A stretch of 53,099 nucleotides of DNA from an uncultured Candidatus Saccharibacteria bacterium. GTDB lineage: Bacteria; Patescibacteria; Saccharimonadia; Saccharimonadales; UBA4665. The DNA is taken from positions 1 through 53,099 of the forward strand of contig CAMLRZ010000005.1 of assembly GCA_946482575.1 (NCBI GenBank). The letters are read 5' to 3'. Below the pieces are notes generated by a model, which saw only the letters and a list, made by a program, of their open reading frames with translations, had not been told where the DNA came from and did not search any database. This document shows, piece after piece, positions 7,084 through 15,665 of this stretch (position 1 is its first letter; every line of letters begins with the position of its first letter). Made by a program: the position numbers and the translations under genes.

Positions 7084-8175
7084 CTAGGATTTCAGGGGCA
7101 TAATCAGGTGGAGGTAGTCGTTTGCCTCAGGGTCGCGCAGCACAATCGCATCTAACTTACCGTTAAAGCAAAATTCTACCTGATCACCGCTCAAAGCGTG
7201 CAAAGCATCTAACAGGTAGCGTGAGTTAAGGGTAATTTCGCCTGAACCTGTTACTTTGGCTACGGCTTTGGCGTTATTCTCGCCTAATTGTGAAGCCACG
7301 GAACGGATGCTCAGTTCTTGGGCAACTTCGCTTACCTCAATAGTAATGCTGCCAGCGCTTTCGCGAGCGAATAAGCTAGATACCTTGGTGACGTTCAACA
7401 GATCAGCGCGCTTTAGTACGGCGGTCGTGTTGAAAGAGCTGGGGATAAGATTACGATACGGTGGATATTTACCTTCGATTAAACGAGCCACTAGCTCCAC
7501 ATCACCTACACGGAAGAGCACTTGCTGATCGTCATGCGTTACCTGCACGTCGTCTTCTACATCGCTCACAATACGCAGCAGATCTTGCATAGCCGACACC
7601 GGAACTAACAGGGAAATGTCGTCAGCGTTGGGCATCAGCATTTTTTCCGCCAAGCGATAGCTATCCGTAGCCGCCATGTACAATTTACCTTCGTGAGTGT
7701 GCATAAACACACCGGTCAAAATAGGGCGAGCTTCGTCATTGGAAGCTGCCAACACTACTTGCTGCAGACTCTTTTTGAGAATCGGAGCAGGAAGTGACCA
7801 GCTCTGGCCTGATTCAATTGCTGGCATCACGGGAAACTCTTCAGCGCTGACACCGTTAATAACTGATTTGTACTGGTCCGTTACGATATGTAACTTGTAG
7901 TCGTCCAGGTCTAGCTCGATATTGCCAGCGGGCAGACTACTAACAAAATCCTGCATAAGTCGGGCTGGCACCGTAATAGAACCTTCTTCCGACACCTTAG
8001 CACCAATATATTGGGTAATTGCGATGTCTAGGTTAGTGGCAGCAATGCTTACGCGATTGTTTACGGTCTTAATAAGAACGTTAGCGAGTACCGGAAGGGT
8101 ACCGCGTGCATTGGCTACACGAGCAACTGTTCCGAGTGCTTTAGTTAGGTTTTCCTGGGTGACTTGTAATTTCAT
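7084..8175 (-). CDS. dnaN: DNA polymerase III sliding clamp (beta subunit)
   Basis: 363 residues, the normal clamp length, with three clamp domains end to end. Family hallmarks include TLPVLANVLIKT near the N-terminus, ATDSYRLAEK, EGKYPPYRNLIP and the C-terminal HLIMPLKS, the usual hydrophobic partner-binding end. It encircles DNA and tethers the polymerase. The SD GAAGGAT lies just before the ATG. It is separated from dnaA by 272 bp that carry a large inverted repeat. Confidence 0.95.
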   Translation of the reverse strand: MKLQVTQENLTKALGTVARVANARGTLPVLANVLIKTVNNRVSIAATNLDIAITQYIGAKVSEEGSITVPARLMQDFVSSLPAGNIELDLDDYKLHIVTDQYKSVINGVSAEEFPVMPAIESGQSWSLPAPILKKSLQQVVLAASNDEARPILTGVFMHTHEGKLYMAATDSYRLAEKMLMPNADDISLLVPVSAMQDLLRIVSDVEDDVQVTHDDQQVLFRVGDVELVARLIEGKYPPYRNLIPSSFNTTAVLKRADLLNVTKVSSLFARESAGSITIEVSEVAQELSIRSVASQLGENNAKAVAKVTGSGEITLNSRYLLDALHALSGDQVEFCFNGKLDAIVLRDPEANDYLHLIMPLKS

Positions 8176-8330
8176 GATGCGATCCTTCTATTAATAATAA
8201 AGAAATAAAGGTTTACCTATTAGTTATAGTATTTATTAGCCCTGTGGATGACGTGGACAACTGGCCAGTTAACAGATGCAAATTGCGCCAAAAAGCTGTG
8301 GGAAAAGGTAGGGAAAGCGTGTGGGTGTTT

Positions 8331-8433
8331 GTGCGGAAAACTAGGTAGTTGCACACAGTCGTTATGCGGCTGCGACCACGGCCTGGGTAAAAATTGTGTT
8401 CATATGCACTGTGTGTTCGCAGACTTTCCGCAC
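8331..8433. other. Nested inverted repeats in the dnaA-dnaN spacer
   Basis: Outer GTGCGGAAA (8331-8339) / TTTCCGCAC (8425-8433), 9 bp perfect. Inner GCACACAGT (8351-8359) / ACTGTGTGT (8408-8416), 8 bp plus one G-T. The same 272-bp spacer (8176-8447) holds a 12-bp palindrome AACTGGCCAGTT (8259-8270) and two DnaA-box-like sites on the minus strand (TGTGGATGA at 8243-8251, TGTGGGAAA at 8297-8305). It may be part of the origin or a dnaN leader structure. Confidence 0.45.
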
Positions 8434-8447
8434 GTTGTTCACAGGTT

Positions 8448-9818
8448 TTACACATACAATCGGTCCTTGATCTGGGAGATGGCAGCACGGATGTCGGCAT
8501 CAAATTGTGACTCTTTTTCAATCTTTTCTACAGAGTGAATGGCCGTGGTGTGGTCTTTGCGCCCAAGTTCGCGGGCAATTTTAGGAAAGCTAAGATGCAA
8601 TTCACTACGAAGCATGTACATGGCAACCTGGCGGGGAACAACAATGTCTTTGTCACGCTTAGGTCCCATAATGTCTTCGATGGGAACCTGGAAGTGCCGC
8701 GCTGTACGCTCAATAATTTGCTTAGCGCTGATGTGCTTGGGGCGACTTTGACTGGCGCCCAAGAGCGAGGTAGCTACCGACACGGTGGGGTCGAGTCCTC
8801 GCATTTCACAAAAGGCCAGCAATTGGTTAAGAGCTCCTTCTAGTTCGCGGATGTTGGTCTGTACATTGGTGGCCAAATAATCCGTGACATCGGTGGTGAG
8901 CTCGATACCGTGGTTGTGAGCCTTGGTTTGCAGAATCGCGCAACGGGTCTCGAAGTCGGGCGTTTGCATGTCGATGCTCATGCCCCACACAAAGCGTGAC
9001 CTCAGGCGTTCCTCGAGCGTAGGAATGTCTTTGGGTGGCTTATCGCTACTGATAATGATTTGCTTGCTAGCCTGGTGGAGTGCATTAAAGGTGTGGAAGA
9101 ACTCTTCTTGTACCTTTTCTTTGCCAGCAATGAACTGAATATCGTCTACGATCAAAACGTCGGCGCTGCGGTAAAAGTCGGCAAAGTCGGTGTTTTTCTT
9201 GAATCGCACGGCGTCCACGAACTCTTGTAGGAACTGCTCACTAGAGACATAGACGACTCGGGCGTCCGGGTTGTGGGCAAGCACAGCGTTTCCCACCGCT
9301 TGCATTAGGTGTGTTTTGCCAATACCGACTCCGCCATATAGAAAGAGTGGATTGTACTTGGTGCCGGGCTGGGCCGCGATGCCCTGGCACGCCGCATAGG
9401 CCAGCTCATTACCTGACCCTACAATAAAGTTCTCGAACGTGTATTTTTCGTTAAGGCCTTGTCGGTAGGTGTGCGCCAGGGCGTTGGTCTGGGGCTTAGC
9501 AACAGGGGCAGTGGCCTTGGATGGTGTGGGCTGCAGTACTACCGGATCATCGGCTTGCTTAGTGCGACTGAGCGGTGAATGAATCTTATAGGTCACTTGC
9601 TGTGACTCAATGCCATTTTTGCGGAGTGTCTGCGTAATTAAGTCGTTATATTTACGCTCAAGCTGTTGCTTGATGAAAACATTTGGCACTCCAATGACGG
9701 CGCTTTCGTCGTCTAGGCGGAGGAGCGCAGTGTTCTTGAACCATGTCACAAAATTTCCGCGTGATACAGAAATTTCGATTTCACCTAAGACTGCTTGCCA
9801 CAAGGTGTCTTGCTGCAT
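8448..9818 (-). CDS. dnaA: Chromosomal replication initiator DnaA
   Basis: 456 residues with all four domains. Domain I is residues 1-~80 (LWQAVLGEIEISVSRGNFVTWF), followed by a short linker (~85-120). The AAA+ domain has Walker A GGVGIGKT (162-169) and Walker B VLIVDDIQF. C-terminal domain IV carries the DnaA-box recognition signature RKDHTTAIHSVEKI. It binds DnaA boxes and melts the origin. A TATATT box upstream and GAGGG just before the ATG provide expression signals, and DnaA boxes in the divergent spacer suggest autoregulation. Confidence 0.97.
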   Translation of the reverse strand: MQQDTLWQAVLGEIEISVSRGNFVTWFKNTALLRLDDESAVIGVPNVFIKQQLERKYNDLITQTLRKNGIESQQVTYKIHSPLSRTKQADDPVVLQPTPSKATAPVAKPQTNALAHTYRQGLNEKYTFENFIVGSGNELAYAACQGIAAQPGTKYNPLFLYGGVGIGKTHLMQAVGNAVLAHNPDARVVYVSSEQFLQEFVDAVRFKKNTDFADFYRSADVLIVDDIQFIAGKEKVQEEFFHTFNALHQASKQIIISSDKPPKDIPTLEERLRSRFVWGMSIDMQTPDFETRCAILQTKAHNHGIELTTDVTDYLATNVQTNIRELEGALNQLLAFCEMRGLDPTVSVATSLLGASQSRPKHISAKQIIERTARHFQVPIEDIMGPKRDKDIVVPRQVAMYMLRSELHLSFPKIARELGRKDHTTAIHSVEKIEKESQFDADIRAAISQIKDRLYV

Positions 9819-10119
9819 ACCCTCTCATCCCTCAAAGATAGTTTGTTGATACCCCTAATATAGCGTAGTTTTCCACACTTTTCCACACCTTTTTGTAGCA
9901 ATACCACGGACTTATTTTTTATGCAAAAAGTTATCCCCAATTTCACATCTCATCTGGGAAACTGTGGAAAATGCTTGGCTAAAAGTGGATAACTATGCTA
10001 ATATGAGGGGGTAAACATTGTTATTTTCACCAAATAGCAACCAAAACATGTAATTACATCCGGGGAGTAGGGCAAGATTACTTGCGTATGACCCCCGTTT
10101 GTTGTAAAGTGGAACCAGT
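9819..10119. other. Probable replication origin (oriC) with DnaA boxes
   Basis: The dnaA-rpmH spacer holds DnaA-box-like 9-mers: TTTTCCACA at 9869-9877 and 9879-9887, TTATCCCCA at 9931-9939, and on the minus strand TTTTCCACA (9971-9963) and TTATCCACT (9992-9984). AT-rich stretches lie between them. Gene orientation flips here: dnaA, dnaN and recF point left; rpmH, rnpA, yidC and khpB point right. A rightward promoter candidate for rpmH is TTGCGT (10082-10087), 17 nt, TAAAGT (10105-10110). Confidence 0.75.
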
Positions 10120-10257
10120 ATGCCAAAACGAACGTATCAACCAAAGAAGCGCCACCGCTCACGCGTCCATGGCTTTATGAAGCGCATGGCAAGCCGCGCC
10201 GGCCGTGCAGTTATCAAACGCCGCCGCATCAAGGGCCGCGCACGCTTGACTCACTAA
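10120..10257 (+). CDS. rpmH: 50S ribosomal protein L34
   Basis: 45 residues, [19 protein letters not shown], ending IKGRARLTH. This is a complete L34 with the conserved KRT.QP...R.R.HGF start and a very basic composition. It is a small structural protein of the large ribosomal subunit. It sits in its classical place, divergent from dnaA and upstream of rnpA. There is no clear Shine-Dalgarno sequence, and the -10 candidate TAAAGT (10105-10110) is only 9 nt upstream, so the mRNA may be nearly leaderless. Confidence 0.96.
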   Translation: MPKRTYQPKKRHRSRVHGFMKRMASRAGRAVIKRRRIKGRARLTH

Positions 10258-10312
10258 AATTCAAGTCGTATTTTTACGCCTGAATTGTAAGATTAACGGG
10301 GGCTGCCACCAT

Positions 10313-10714
10313 ATGATCAATCGCAAATACCGATTTCATGGGCATGGGAGCCTCCGTTTTGTGTATCAACACGGAAAAACTATCCGCAGTGCGTATGGTT
10401 CGCTTAAGTTTGTCGCTAATCCACGTCGTAAACACTACCGTTTGGCGGTGGTGGTGAGTCGAAAGGTCCACAAATCGGCAGTAGTTCGCAATCGTATTCG
10501 CCGCCGCATTTACGAAACCGCCCGGCTATATGAGTACGCGATGACGCAGCCGTATGATATCGTGTATACCGTGTATAGTGACCAACTGGCTACCATGGAC
10601 GCGCAGGAATTGCGCGAACGTGTCCGGGATAAGCTTGTAGAGGCTAAGATTGTACAGCCGAATACTCCCGTGTCTCCAGGTACTCATGCTATAGTTAAAT
10701 CTAAGGAGTTATGA
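10313..10714 (+). CDS. rnpA: Ribonuclease P protein component
   Basis: 133 residues. The RNase P protein signature is clear: an N-terminal RKYRFHGHGSLRFVYQHGK region, then VSRKVHKSAVVRNRIRRRIYE, the RNR motif that contacts the catalytic RNA. Its role is 5' maturation of tRNAs with the RnpB RNA, which is not in this window. It lies 55 nt after rpmH and just before yidC, the usual order. Confidence 0.93.
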   Translation: MINRKYRFHGHGSLRFVYQHGKTIRSAYGSLKFVANPRRKHYRLAVVVSRKVHKSAVVRNRIRRRIYETARLYEYAMTQPYDIVYTVYSDQLATMDAQELRERVRDKLVEAKIVQPNTPVSPGTHAIVKSKEL

Positions 10715-10721
10715 TTTTATA

Positions 10722-11669
10722 ATGTTTACCACACTTATTGTTCAGCCGATTTTTAACGTCCTGGTATTTATATATGCCATTTTGCCGGGTCACAACTTTG
10801 GCTTAGCGCTCATTTTGTTTACCATTTTGATTCGCCTGCTTATGTGGCCACTGGTCAAGAAGCAGCTGCATCAAGTAAAGGTGATGCGCAAAATCCAACC
10901 GGAATTGCGCAAGATCAAGGCCGCCACTAAGGGCGATCGTCAGAAAGAGTCCGTCATGACCATGGCGCTCTATAAAGAGTATGGCGTAAATCCCTTCAGT
11001 TCAATTGGTCTTACGCTGTTGCAGCTACCCATTTTGTTAGGTTTGTACAGCGGTCTTAACAAATTAGTGCATGACCAGCACGCAATTTTTGACTTTGCCT
11101 ACCCATTTTTGCAGCACTTTAGCTGGATGCAGCATATCTCGGACAATATCCACGCGTTTGACGCCACGCTGTTCGGTCTGGTTGACCTGACCAAGAGCGC
11201 CGTCGGTAGTCACGGGATTTACTGGCCAGCGCTGATTATCGTTACCGCTAGTGCGGTGGTGCAGTTCTTCCAGAGTAAACAGTTGATTCCAACTGACAAA
11301 GAAGCTCGCAAATTGCGCGACATCCTGAAGGGAGCTGGTGAAGGTAAGCAGGCTGACCAATCAGAGGTTAATGCTGCTATTAGCCGCACCACTATCTACT
11401 TCTTGCCAGCCATGATCTTCTTGTTCACTATTAATATTGCATCTGCGTTGAGCCTGTACTGGTTAGTTGGTGGTCTGGTGGCCTACATCCAGCAGTCAAT
11501 TGTCTTGCGTGAAGACAAAGAAGAACTTGAAACTGTTGCCGACGGCAAGGGCACCAAAAAGAAATCTGCAGAAACTGCTGTTGAGGCCGAAATTGTAAGC
11601 GAGCCAAAGCCTGCTGCTAAAGCCAAGAAGAAGGGCTCGAGCCAGAACCGTAAAAAACGGAGGAAATAA
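10722..11669 (+). CDS. yidC: Membrane protein insertase YidC/Oxa1
   Basis: 315 residues, the short Gram-positive-type form without the large periplasmic domain. The conserved Arg in the first core helix is seen in LFTILIRLLMWPL, followed by the basic cytoplasmic hairpin (KVMRKIQPELRKIKAATKGDRQK) and further helices (LLQLPILLGLYSGLNKLV; ALIIVTASAVVQFF; FLFTINIASALSLYWLVGG). The Lys-rich C-terminal tail can contact the ribosome. It inserts membrane proteins with or without SecYEG. AAGGAG lies 13 nt upstream of the ATG. Confidence 0.94.
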   Translation: MFTTLIVQPIFNVLVFIYAILPGHNFGLALILFTILIRLLMWPLVKKQLHQVKVMRKIQPELRKIKAATKGDRQKESVMTMALYKEYGVNPFSSIGLTLLQLPILLGLYSGLNKLVHDQHAIFDFAYPFLQHFSWMQHISDNIHAFDATLFGLVDLTKSAVGSHGIYWPALIIVTASAVVQFFQSKQLIPTDKEARKLRDILKGAGEGKQADQSEVNAAISRTTIYFLPAMIFLFTINIASALSLYWLVGGLVAYIQQSIVLREDKEELETVADGKGTKKKSAETAVEAEIVSEPKPAAKAKKKGSSQNRKKRRK

Positions 11670-11670
11670 A

Positions 11671-12123
11671 GTGGAAGAAGCAATTGTCTACGCAAAGAAG
11701 TATCTGGAAGATGTGTTGTCGTTCTTTGGGCTCAATACTGAGGTCCACGCAACGAGCGAAGACGATGTAATTGAACTTGAAGTTCCTTCGACACACTTAA
11801 ACGGTTTCTTGATTGGGCAGCATGGCGACACAATGCGCGCCTTGCAATTCTTGGTAAGTAACGCGCTCAAAAATCAAGGCTACGAATACACTCGAGTAAA
11901 CGTGGATGTTGCCGAATACAAAAAGCAACGCGCTGATCGTTTGCGCAAAAAAGCTGAAGATTGGGCGCAATCCGTTCGGGACTCTGGCCAAGAGATGGAG
12001 CTACGCCCTATGACCGCTGTTGACCGTCGTGTGGTTCATAAGCTTGCCCAGGAACTGGGGCTGGTGAGCGAGTCGGTAGGTGAAGGTCGCGACCGACACA
12101 TTGTTCTTAAACCTGCTGAATAA
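11671..12123 (+). CDS. khpB: RNA-binding protein KhpB/Jag (KH and R3H domains)
   Basis: 150 residues with a GTG start one base after the yidC stop. A KH domain has the GxxG-type loop FLIGQHGDTMRALQFLV, and an R3H domain carries ELRPMTAVDRRVVHKLAQELG. The N-terminal Jag domain of Bacillus homologues is absent, which fits a reduced genome. It binds RNA and, in Firmicutes, affects cell division and envelope growth. It follows yidC as in most bacteria. Confidence 0.9.
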   Translation: MEEAIVYAKKYLEDVLSFFGLNTEVHATSEDDVIELEVPSTHLNGFLIGQHGDTMRALQFLVSNALKNQGYEYTRVNVDVAEYKKQRADRLRKKAEDWAQSVRDSGQEMELRPMTAVDRRVVHKLAQELGLVSESVGEGRDRHIVLKPAE

Positions 12124-12137
12124 CAGGCTCGCTACGC

Positions 12138-13268
12138 CTAAATGTCGGTTTCTTCGCCTAATGCTTCTTTGTAGACGATAAGCGTTTCTTGAGCCATGCG
12201 CTCCCACGAGTATTTTTTGAGTTGCTGCTGACCCTTGGCAATTAATTCTTTTTTGAGGGCAGGGTTGTCGATAACTTCGGCAACTTTTTGAGCTAAATCT
12301 TTGGGGCTGCGCGGATTAAAATAGTGCGCAGCGGCCTCGTAGACCTCTGGCATGCAGCTGGCATTGCTGCTTACTACTGGGGCTTTGTGAGCCATGGCTT
12401 CCAGTGGGGGTAGACCAAAGCCTTCGCTGAGGCTGGCGAACACATATGCTTGGCAGTGTTGATAGAGCCACTTCAGCTCGGCATCAGATACAAAACCGGT
12501 AAAAATGATATGTTTATGGATGTCGCGCTGCGCCGCCCAATCCATGAGCTCGTCATAATGCTTTTCGATCTTGCCGGCAATAACCAGCGTAAGATCGGGG
12601 TGCGCCTGGTGCAGAATCTCAAAGCCCTTGATCAGACCGGACAGGTTTTTGTGCGGAAAGGCCGTGCCGACGTACATGATAAACGCGGCGTCAGCTGGCA
12701 CTTTTTGGGGCTGCTCGGCTGGCATGGGCAGTGGTGGTTCGCTGGATTCGTAGGTAACAACCATTTTTTTGGCCGTCCAGGGTTGCAGCTTTTGAAACTC
12801 TTTGGCTACGGTTTTGGTAGGTACAATGATTTTCTTTGATTTAACGTGCGCCTGCCAAACCAAAAAACGGTAAAGCCAGATTTTGATTTTGTAGAACAAC
12901 AGAGGTGTCTTGCCGCGGCGCACAAAATAATACATGGTAGTGTCGTGCGAGGTGGTAACGATATTGCCAAAATATAACAGCGGTTGTTGGGACATACTAA
13001 AGTGCACCATATCGGGCTTTAAGCGGTAAAGCTGCCATGCAAATCCAATTTGATCTAGCGGATTGAGCGAAAATTGTGCATATCGGCAGGGAATCGCGTG
13101 AAAATTGCTCGCCTTTGGTTCCCAAGGGTCGTCGGGCTGCACCAAAACGGTGTAGCGGTGGTATGAATCGATATTCTGTAGGTGCTCCAGCAGACGGTCA
13201 ACGTATCGACCAGTTGATGAGCGGCGAATACGAGCGTCGATAACAATGTGGTGGCGTGGCTTGTTCAT
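12138..13268 (-). CDS. Glycosyltransferase family 4
   Basis: 376 residues from the ATG at 13268 (MNKPRHHIVIDARIRRSSTGRYVDRLL). The longer upstream frame is antisense to the next gene and is not used. GT-B fold: an N-terminal acceptor domain with the IDAR...STGRYV start common to mannosyltransferases of polysaccharide clusters, then donor-site motifs FIMYVGTAFPHKNLSGLIKGFE and EGFGLPPLEA. It probably transfers mannose or rhamnose from a GDP-sugar to a lipid-linked glycan at the inner face of the membrane. A TATAAT box 7 nt before the ATG suggests a leaderless mRNA. It is divergent from the ligase-like gene with only 20 bp between starts. Confidence 0.85.
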   Translation of the reverse strand: MNKPRHHIVIDARIRRSSTGRYVDRLLEHLQNIDSYHRYTVLVQPDDPWEPKASNFHAIPCRYAQFSLNPLDQIGFAWQLYRLKPDMVHFSMSQQPLLYFGNIVTTSHDTTMYYFVRRGKTPLLFYKIKIWLYRFLVWQAHVKSKKIIVPTKTVAKEFQKLQPWTAKKMVVTYESSEPPLPMPAEQPQKVPADAAFIMYVGTAFPHKNLSGLIKGFEILHQAHPDLTLVIAGKIEKHYDELMDWAAQRDIHKHIIFTGFVSDAELKWLYQHCQAYVFASLSEGFGLPPLEAMAHKAPVVSSNASCMPEVYEAAAHYFNPRSPKDLAQKVAEVIDNPALKKELIAKGQQQLKKYSWERMAQETLIVYKEALGEETDI

Positions 13269-13271
13269 TGC

Positions 13272-13283
13272 TATAATTATACT
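13272..13283. promoter_or_regulatory. Shared palindromic -10 for two divergent genes
   Basis: TATAATTATA (13272-13281) is its own reverse complement. On the minus strand, TATAAT (13281-13276) lies 7 nt before the ATG at 13268. On the plus strand, TATAAT (13272-13277) lies 11 nt, and TATACT (13278-13283) 5 nt, before the ATG at 13289. No good -35 is seen in either coding region. Both mRNAs would be leaderless or nearly so, and RNA polymerase could occupy only one direction at a time. Confidence 0.55.
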
Positions 13284-13288
13284 AGAAA

Positions 13289-14605
13289 ATGCAGACTGCA
13301 AAACGAATTCCATATTACGCAAGCCTGGCGTTACTGGCGTACATGCCATTTCATATTTTCTTGGCGCAATCGCTAAGTTTAGCCACGGGCGGTTTGGACA
13401 TTTGGAAGATTGCCAAAGATGTCGTACTAGCAATGGCGGTTTTGTTCGCGATTTGTTTAGTTTGGGGGACGGGTAGAGCAACCCGGCAGTATAAATGGCT
13501 GTTTGTGGTGAGTGCTGCATATGCGGCGATGCACGTCTTGTTATGGGCATTTCATCCGGATATTTACAAACAAAGTGCCACACTTGGCATGGTCTATAAC
13601 TTACGATTGCCAGCGCTGGTCTTGCTGGGATATTCGGCAATTTTACTCCAGCCTGACCTCTATAAAAATCGTACGTTGATTGCCTGGGTGCTGGGTATTA
13701 GCGGCGTGGTGGCTCTATTTGGCGTGGTCCAGTATTTCTTGCCGCCAGATATTTTGAAGCACGTAGGCTATAGCATCGAGCGGGGCGTACGTCCGAACTT
13801 CTTTATTGATGATAAAGTGGGATTTCCGCGCATTATGTCTACGCTCCGTGAGCCCAATGCACTGGGGGCCTATTTGATTGTTCCGATGACGCTGACGGTG
13901 TTGGTATGGGCAAAAGTAAAAGAGTTCAAACACAAGCTCGCGTTAATTGCTTTGTTCGCTTTGTATAGCTTGGCGCTCTTGTGGACGTTTTCGCGAAGTG
14001 CTTGGATGGGCGCGCTGATTGCAGTTGTTTTGGCATTGGCCTGGAACTATCACACGGCTCTGCTCCGCTTTGTTAAGCGGTTTTGGTTCGTGTGCTTAAT
14101 TGCGGTGCTGGGCTTGGGGGCAGTTGCCCATGCGCAACGAAACACGCCATTCGTTCAGAGTTACATTAGCCACACGAGCAATGACAAAGATATTGATTCC
14201 AACGAATACCACTATCTTTTTGTTAAGCAAGGCATCGAGGGTATTATCAACCAGCCGCTAGGACATGGTCCGGGAACAGCAGGCTTGGCCTCGATTCAAA
14301 ATCCGCAAGGCAGCTTTTTGACCGAAAACTACTATGTGCAAGTAGGGTATGAAGTGGGCGTAATTGGGCTGGCGTTATTTGTCGGCATGAACGCGCTGAT
14401 ATATGTGGGGCTGTGGCAGACCCGACGCACGGTGCTGGGCACGGTGTTGTTGGCGACATTCTGGTCGTACGTACTAACCAATATGCTTTTGCACACCTGG
14501 AGCAATGAGGCAGTTGCCTGCCAGTGGTGGTTGCTCGCGGGATTGGTACTGGGTGCGCAGTCGACTATTTCTGAGAAGTCTGCAGCCACGAAACGTAATC
14601 GTTGA
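13289..14605 (+). CDS. O-antigen ligase/polymerase-like membrane protein (Wzy_C family)
   Basis: 438 residues with about ten to twelve transmembrane helices. Family features are the segment SLALLWTFSRSAWMGALIAVV and a large outside loop containing the short glycine motif GHGPGTAGLA and ENYYVQVGYEVGVIGL, as in O-antigen ligases (WaaL) and TupA/Wzy_C proteins. With an ABC-type glycan exporter downstream, a ligase role (moving the exported glycan from its lipid carrier to an acceptor) is more likely than polymerisation. The acceptor cannot be told from the sequence. The 3' end overlaps the convergent rmd gene by 41 bp. Confidence 0.75.
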   Translation: MQTAKRIPYYASLALLAYMPFHIFLAQSLSLATGGLDIWKIAKDVVLAMAVLFAICLVWGTGRATRQYKWLFVVSAAYAAMHVLLWAFHPDIYKQSATLGMVYNLRLPALVLLGYSAILLQPDLYKNRTLIAWVLGISGVVALFGVVQYFLPPDILKHVGYSIERGVRPNFFIDDKVGFPRIMSTLREPNALGAYLIVPMTLTVLVWAKVKEFKHKLALIALFALYSLALLWTFSRSAWMGALIAVVLALAWNYHTALLRFVKRFWFVCLIAVLGLGAVAHAQRNTPFVQSYISHTSNDKDIDSNEYHYLFVKQGIEGIINQPLGHGPGTAGLASIQNPQGSFLTENYYVQVGYEVGVIGLALFVGMNALIYVGLWQTRRTVLGTVLLATFWSYVLTNMLLHTWSNEAVACQWWLLAGLVLGAQSTISEKSAATKRNR

Positions 14606-15521
14606 TTGTGGTTTCGAGGTCGATGGTTGGCTGCCAGCCCACAGCGTTTTTAATAGCGCTGTTGTCGCCAAAAATTTCAGGCGGATCAGTGGGGCGAATC
14701 TTTTGTGGATCAACCTCAGTATTCACCGCATTTTTGTCGCCGTAGGCAGCTTGAGTAATAAGTTCCAGGATTTCCTGACCCGAGCGAGACACGCCCGAGC
14801 ATAGGTTAAAGACGTCTTGCTCGACTTTGTCGGCGAGCGCCAAGTCAGCGTAAGCACGCACGATGTCACGGGCGTCACTGTAGTCACGGCGAGTAGTTAA
14901 GTTGCCAACTTTAACCGTGCCGCCTTTGCCTACCGCTAATACTTGTGCGGTAAGGTCTGGAATCAAGAATCCAGGACCTTGGCCGGGGCCAGTGTGGTTG
15001 AATGGGCGCACAGTAATCGTTTCAAAACCGCGTTTTTGGTAGTAGTGACAGAGGTGTTCGTTGAGTAATTTGCTGATAATATATGGCGAGTTGTCGGCCA
15101 ATTTGCTCTGTTCGGTTATAGGCATAGACTGGTCGCTGCTGTACACGGCACCGCTGCTTACCACTACGAATCGGGGCCTGGTCTGCAGCTCTTGGCTCAT
15201 GGCAACCTCGAAGAGGTTAATAAGCATGGCACTGTTGGCAGAGATGAATTTGGCAGGCTGCTCGAATGACATTGCCTGAGAGGCTAGACCGGCGAGGTGG
15301 ATAACGGCGTCAACCGTAGAAAAATCTATCTTAGCCACATCTTCTTGCTTGGTAAGATCGCATTGTATGTACTCTACTTCGGTAGCAGAAAGGTTGGGAT
15401 TCAGTGATGTGTCGTATCCCACGCCAATGACGTGAGCTCCGCGCTTAGTTAATTCGCGAGCCAAGTGCGGCCCGACAAATCCATTGACACCAGTGACTAA
15501 GATAGATTTCGTTGTTTGCAT
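14565..15521 (-). CDS. rmd: GDP-6-deoxy-4-keto-D-mannose reductase (Rmd-like, extended SDR)
   Basis: 318 residues. NAD(P)-binding motif GVNGFVGPHLA (~11-21), catalytic Ser-Tyr-Lys region (VVVSSGAVYSS; YIISKLLNE), and VRPFNHTGPGQGPGFLIPDL, very close to GDP-4-dehydro-6-deoxy-D-mannose reductases. With Gmd, divergently encoded 144 bp away, it would make GDP-D-rhamnose. Other GDP-sugar reductases/epimerases are possible, but the HTGPGQ context favours Rmd. A TACAAT box (minus strand, 15534-15529) lies 7 nt before the ATG, so the mRNA is probably leaderless. Confidence 0.8.
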   Translation of the reverse strand: MQTTKSILVTGVNGFVGPHLARELTKRGAHVIGVGYDTSLNPNLSATEVEYIQCDLTKQEDVAKIDFSTVDAVIHLAGLASQAMSFEQPAKFISANSAMLINLFEVAMSQELQTRPRFVVVSSGAVYSSDQSMPITEQSKLADNSPYIISKLLNEHLCHYYQKRGFETITVRPFNHTGPGQGPGFLIPDLTAQVLAVGKGGTVKVGNLTTRRDYSDARDIVRAYADLALADKVEQDVFNLCSGVSRSGQEILELITQAAYGDKNAVNTEVDPQKIRPTDPPEIFGDNSAIKNAVGWQPTIDLETTINDYVSWLQTSQK

Positions 15522-15602
15522 ACGTTTTATTGTACAGCAAAGGTTTCGTCATACGCATCATGATGTAAAAACAGCTATTGCCTTTGCCGGCATCTGTACG
15601 TA

Positions 15603-15621
15603 TGGTATAAATGTAAACATT
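15603..15621 (+). promoter_or_regulatory. Promoter of gmd with overlapping inverted repeat
   Basis: Extended -10: TG (15603-15604), one base, TATAAA (15606-15611), with TTTGCC 17 nt upstream. AATGTAAACATT (15610-15621), an inverted repeat, overlaps the -10 and start region and could be an operator. Confidence 0.45.
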
Positions 15622-15665
15622 ACTATCCGATATTTGTATAACGATAAAGGGGATTTCACACCACT

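Noticed and set aside
13269..13640. N-terminal extension of the GT4 protein
   Set aside because: It is antisense to the ligase-like gene, and the translation has no domain character.
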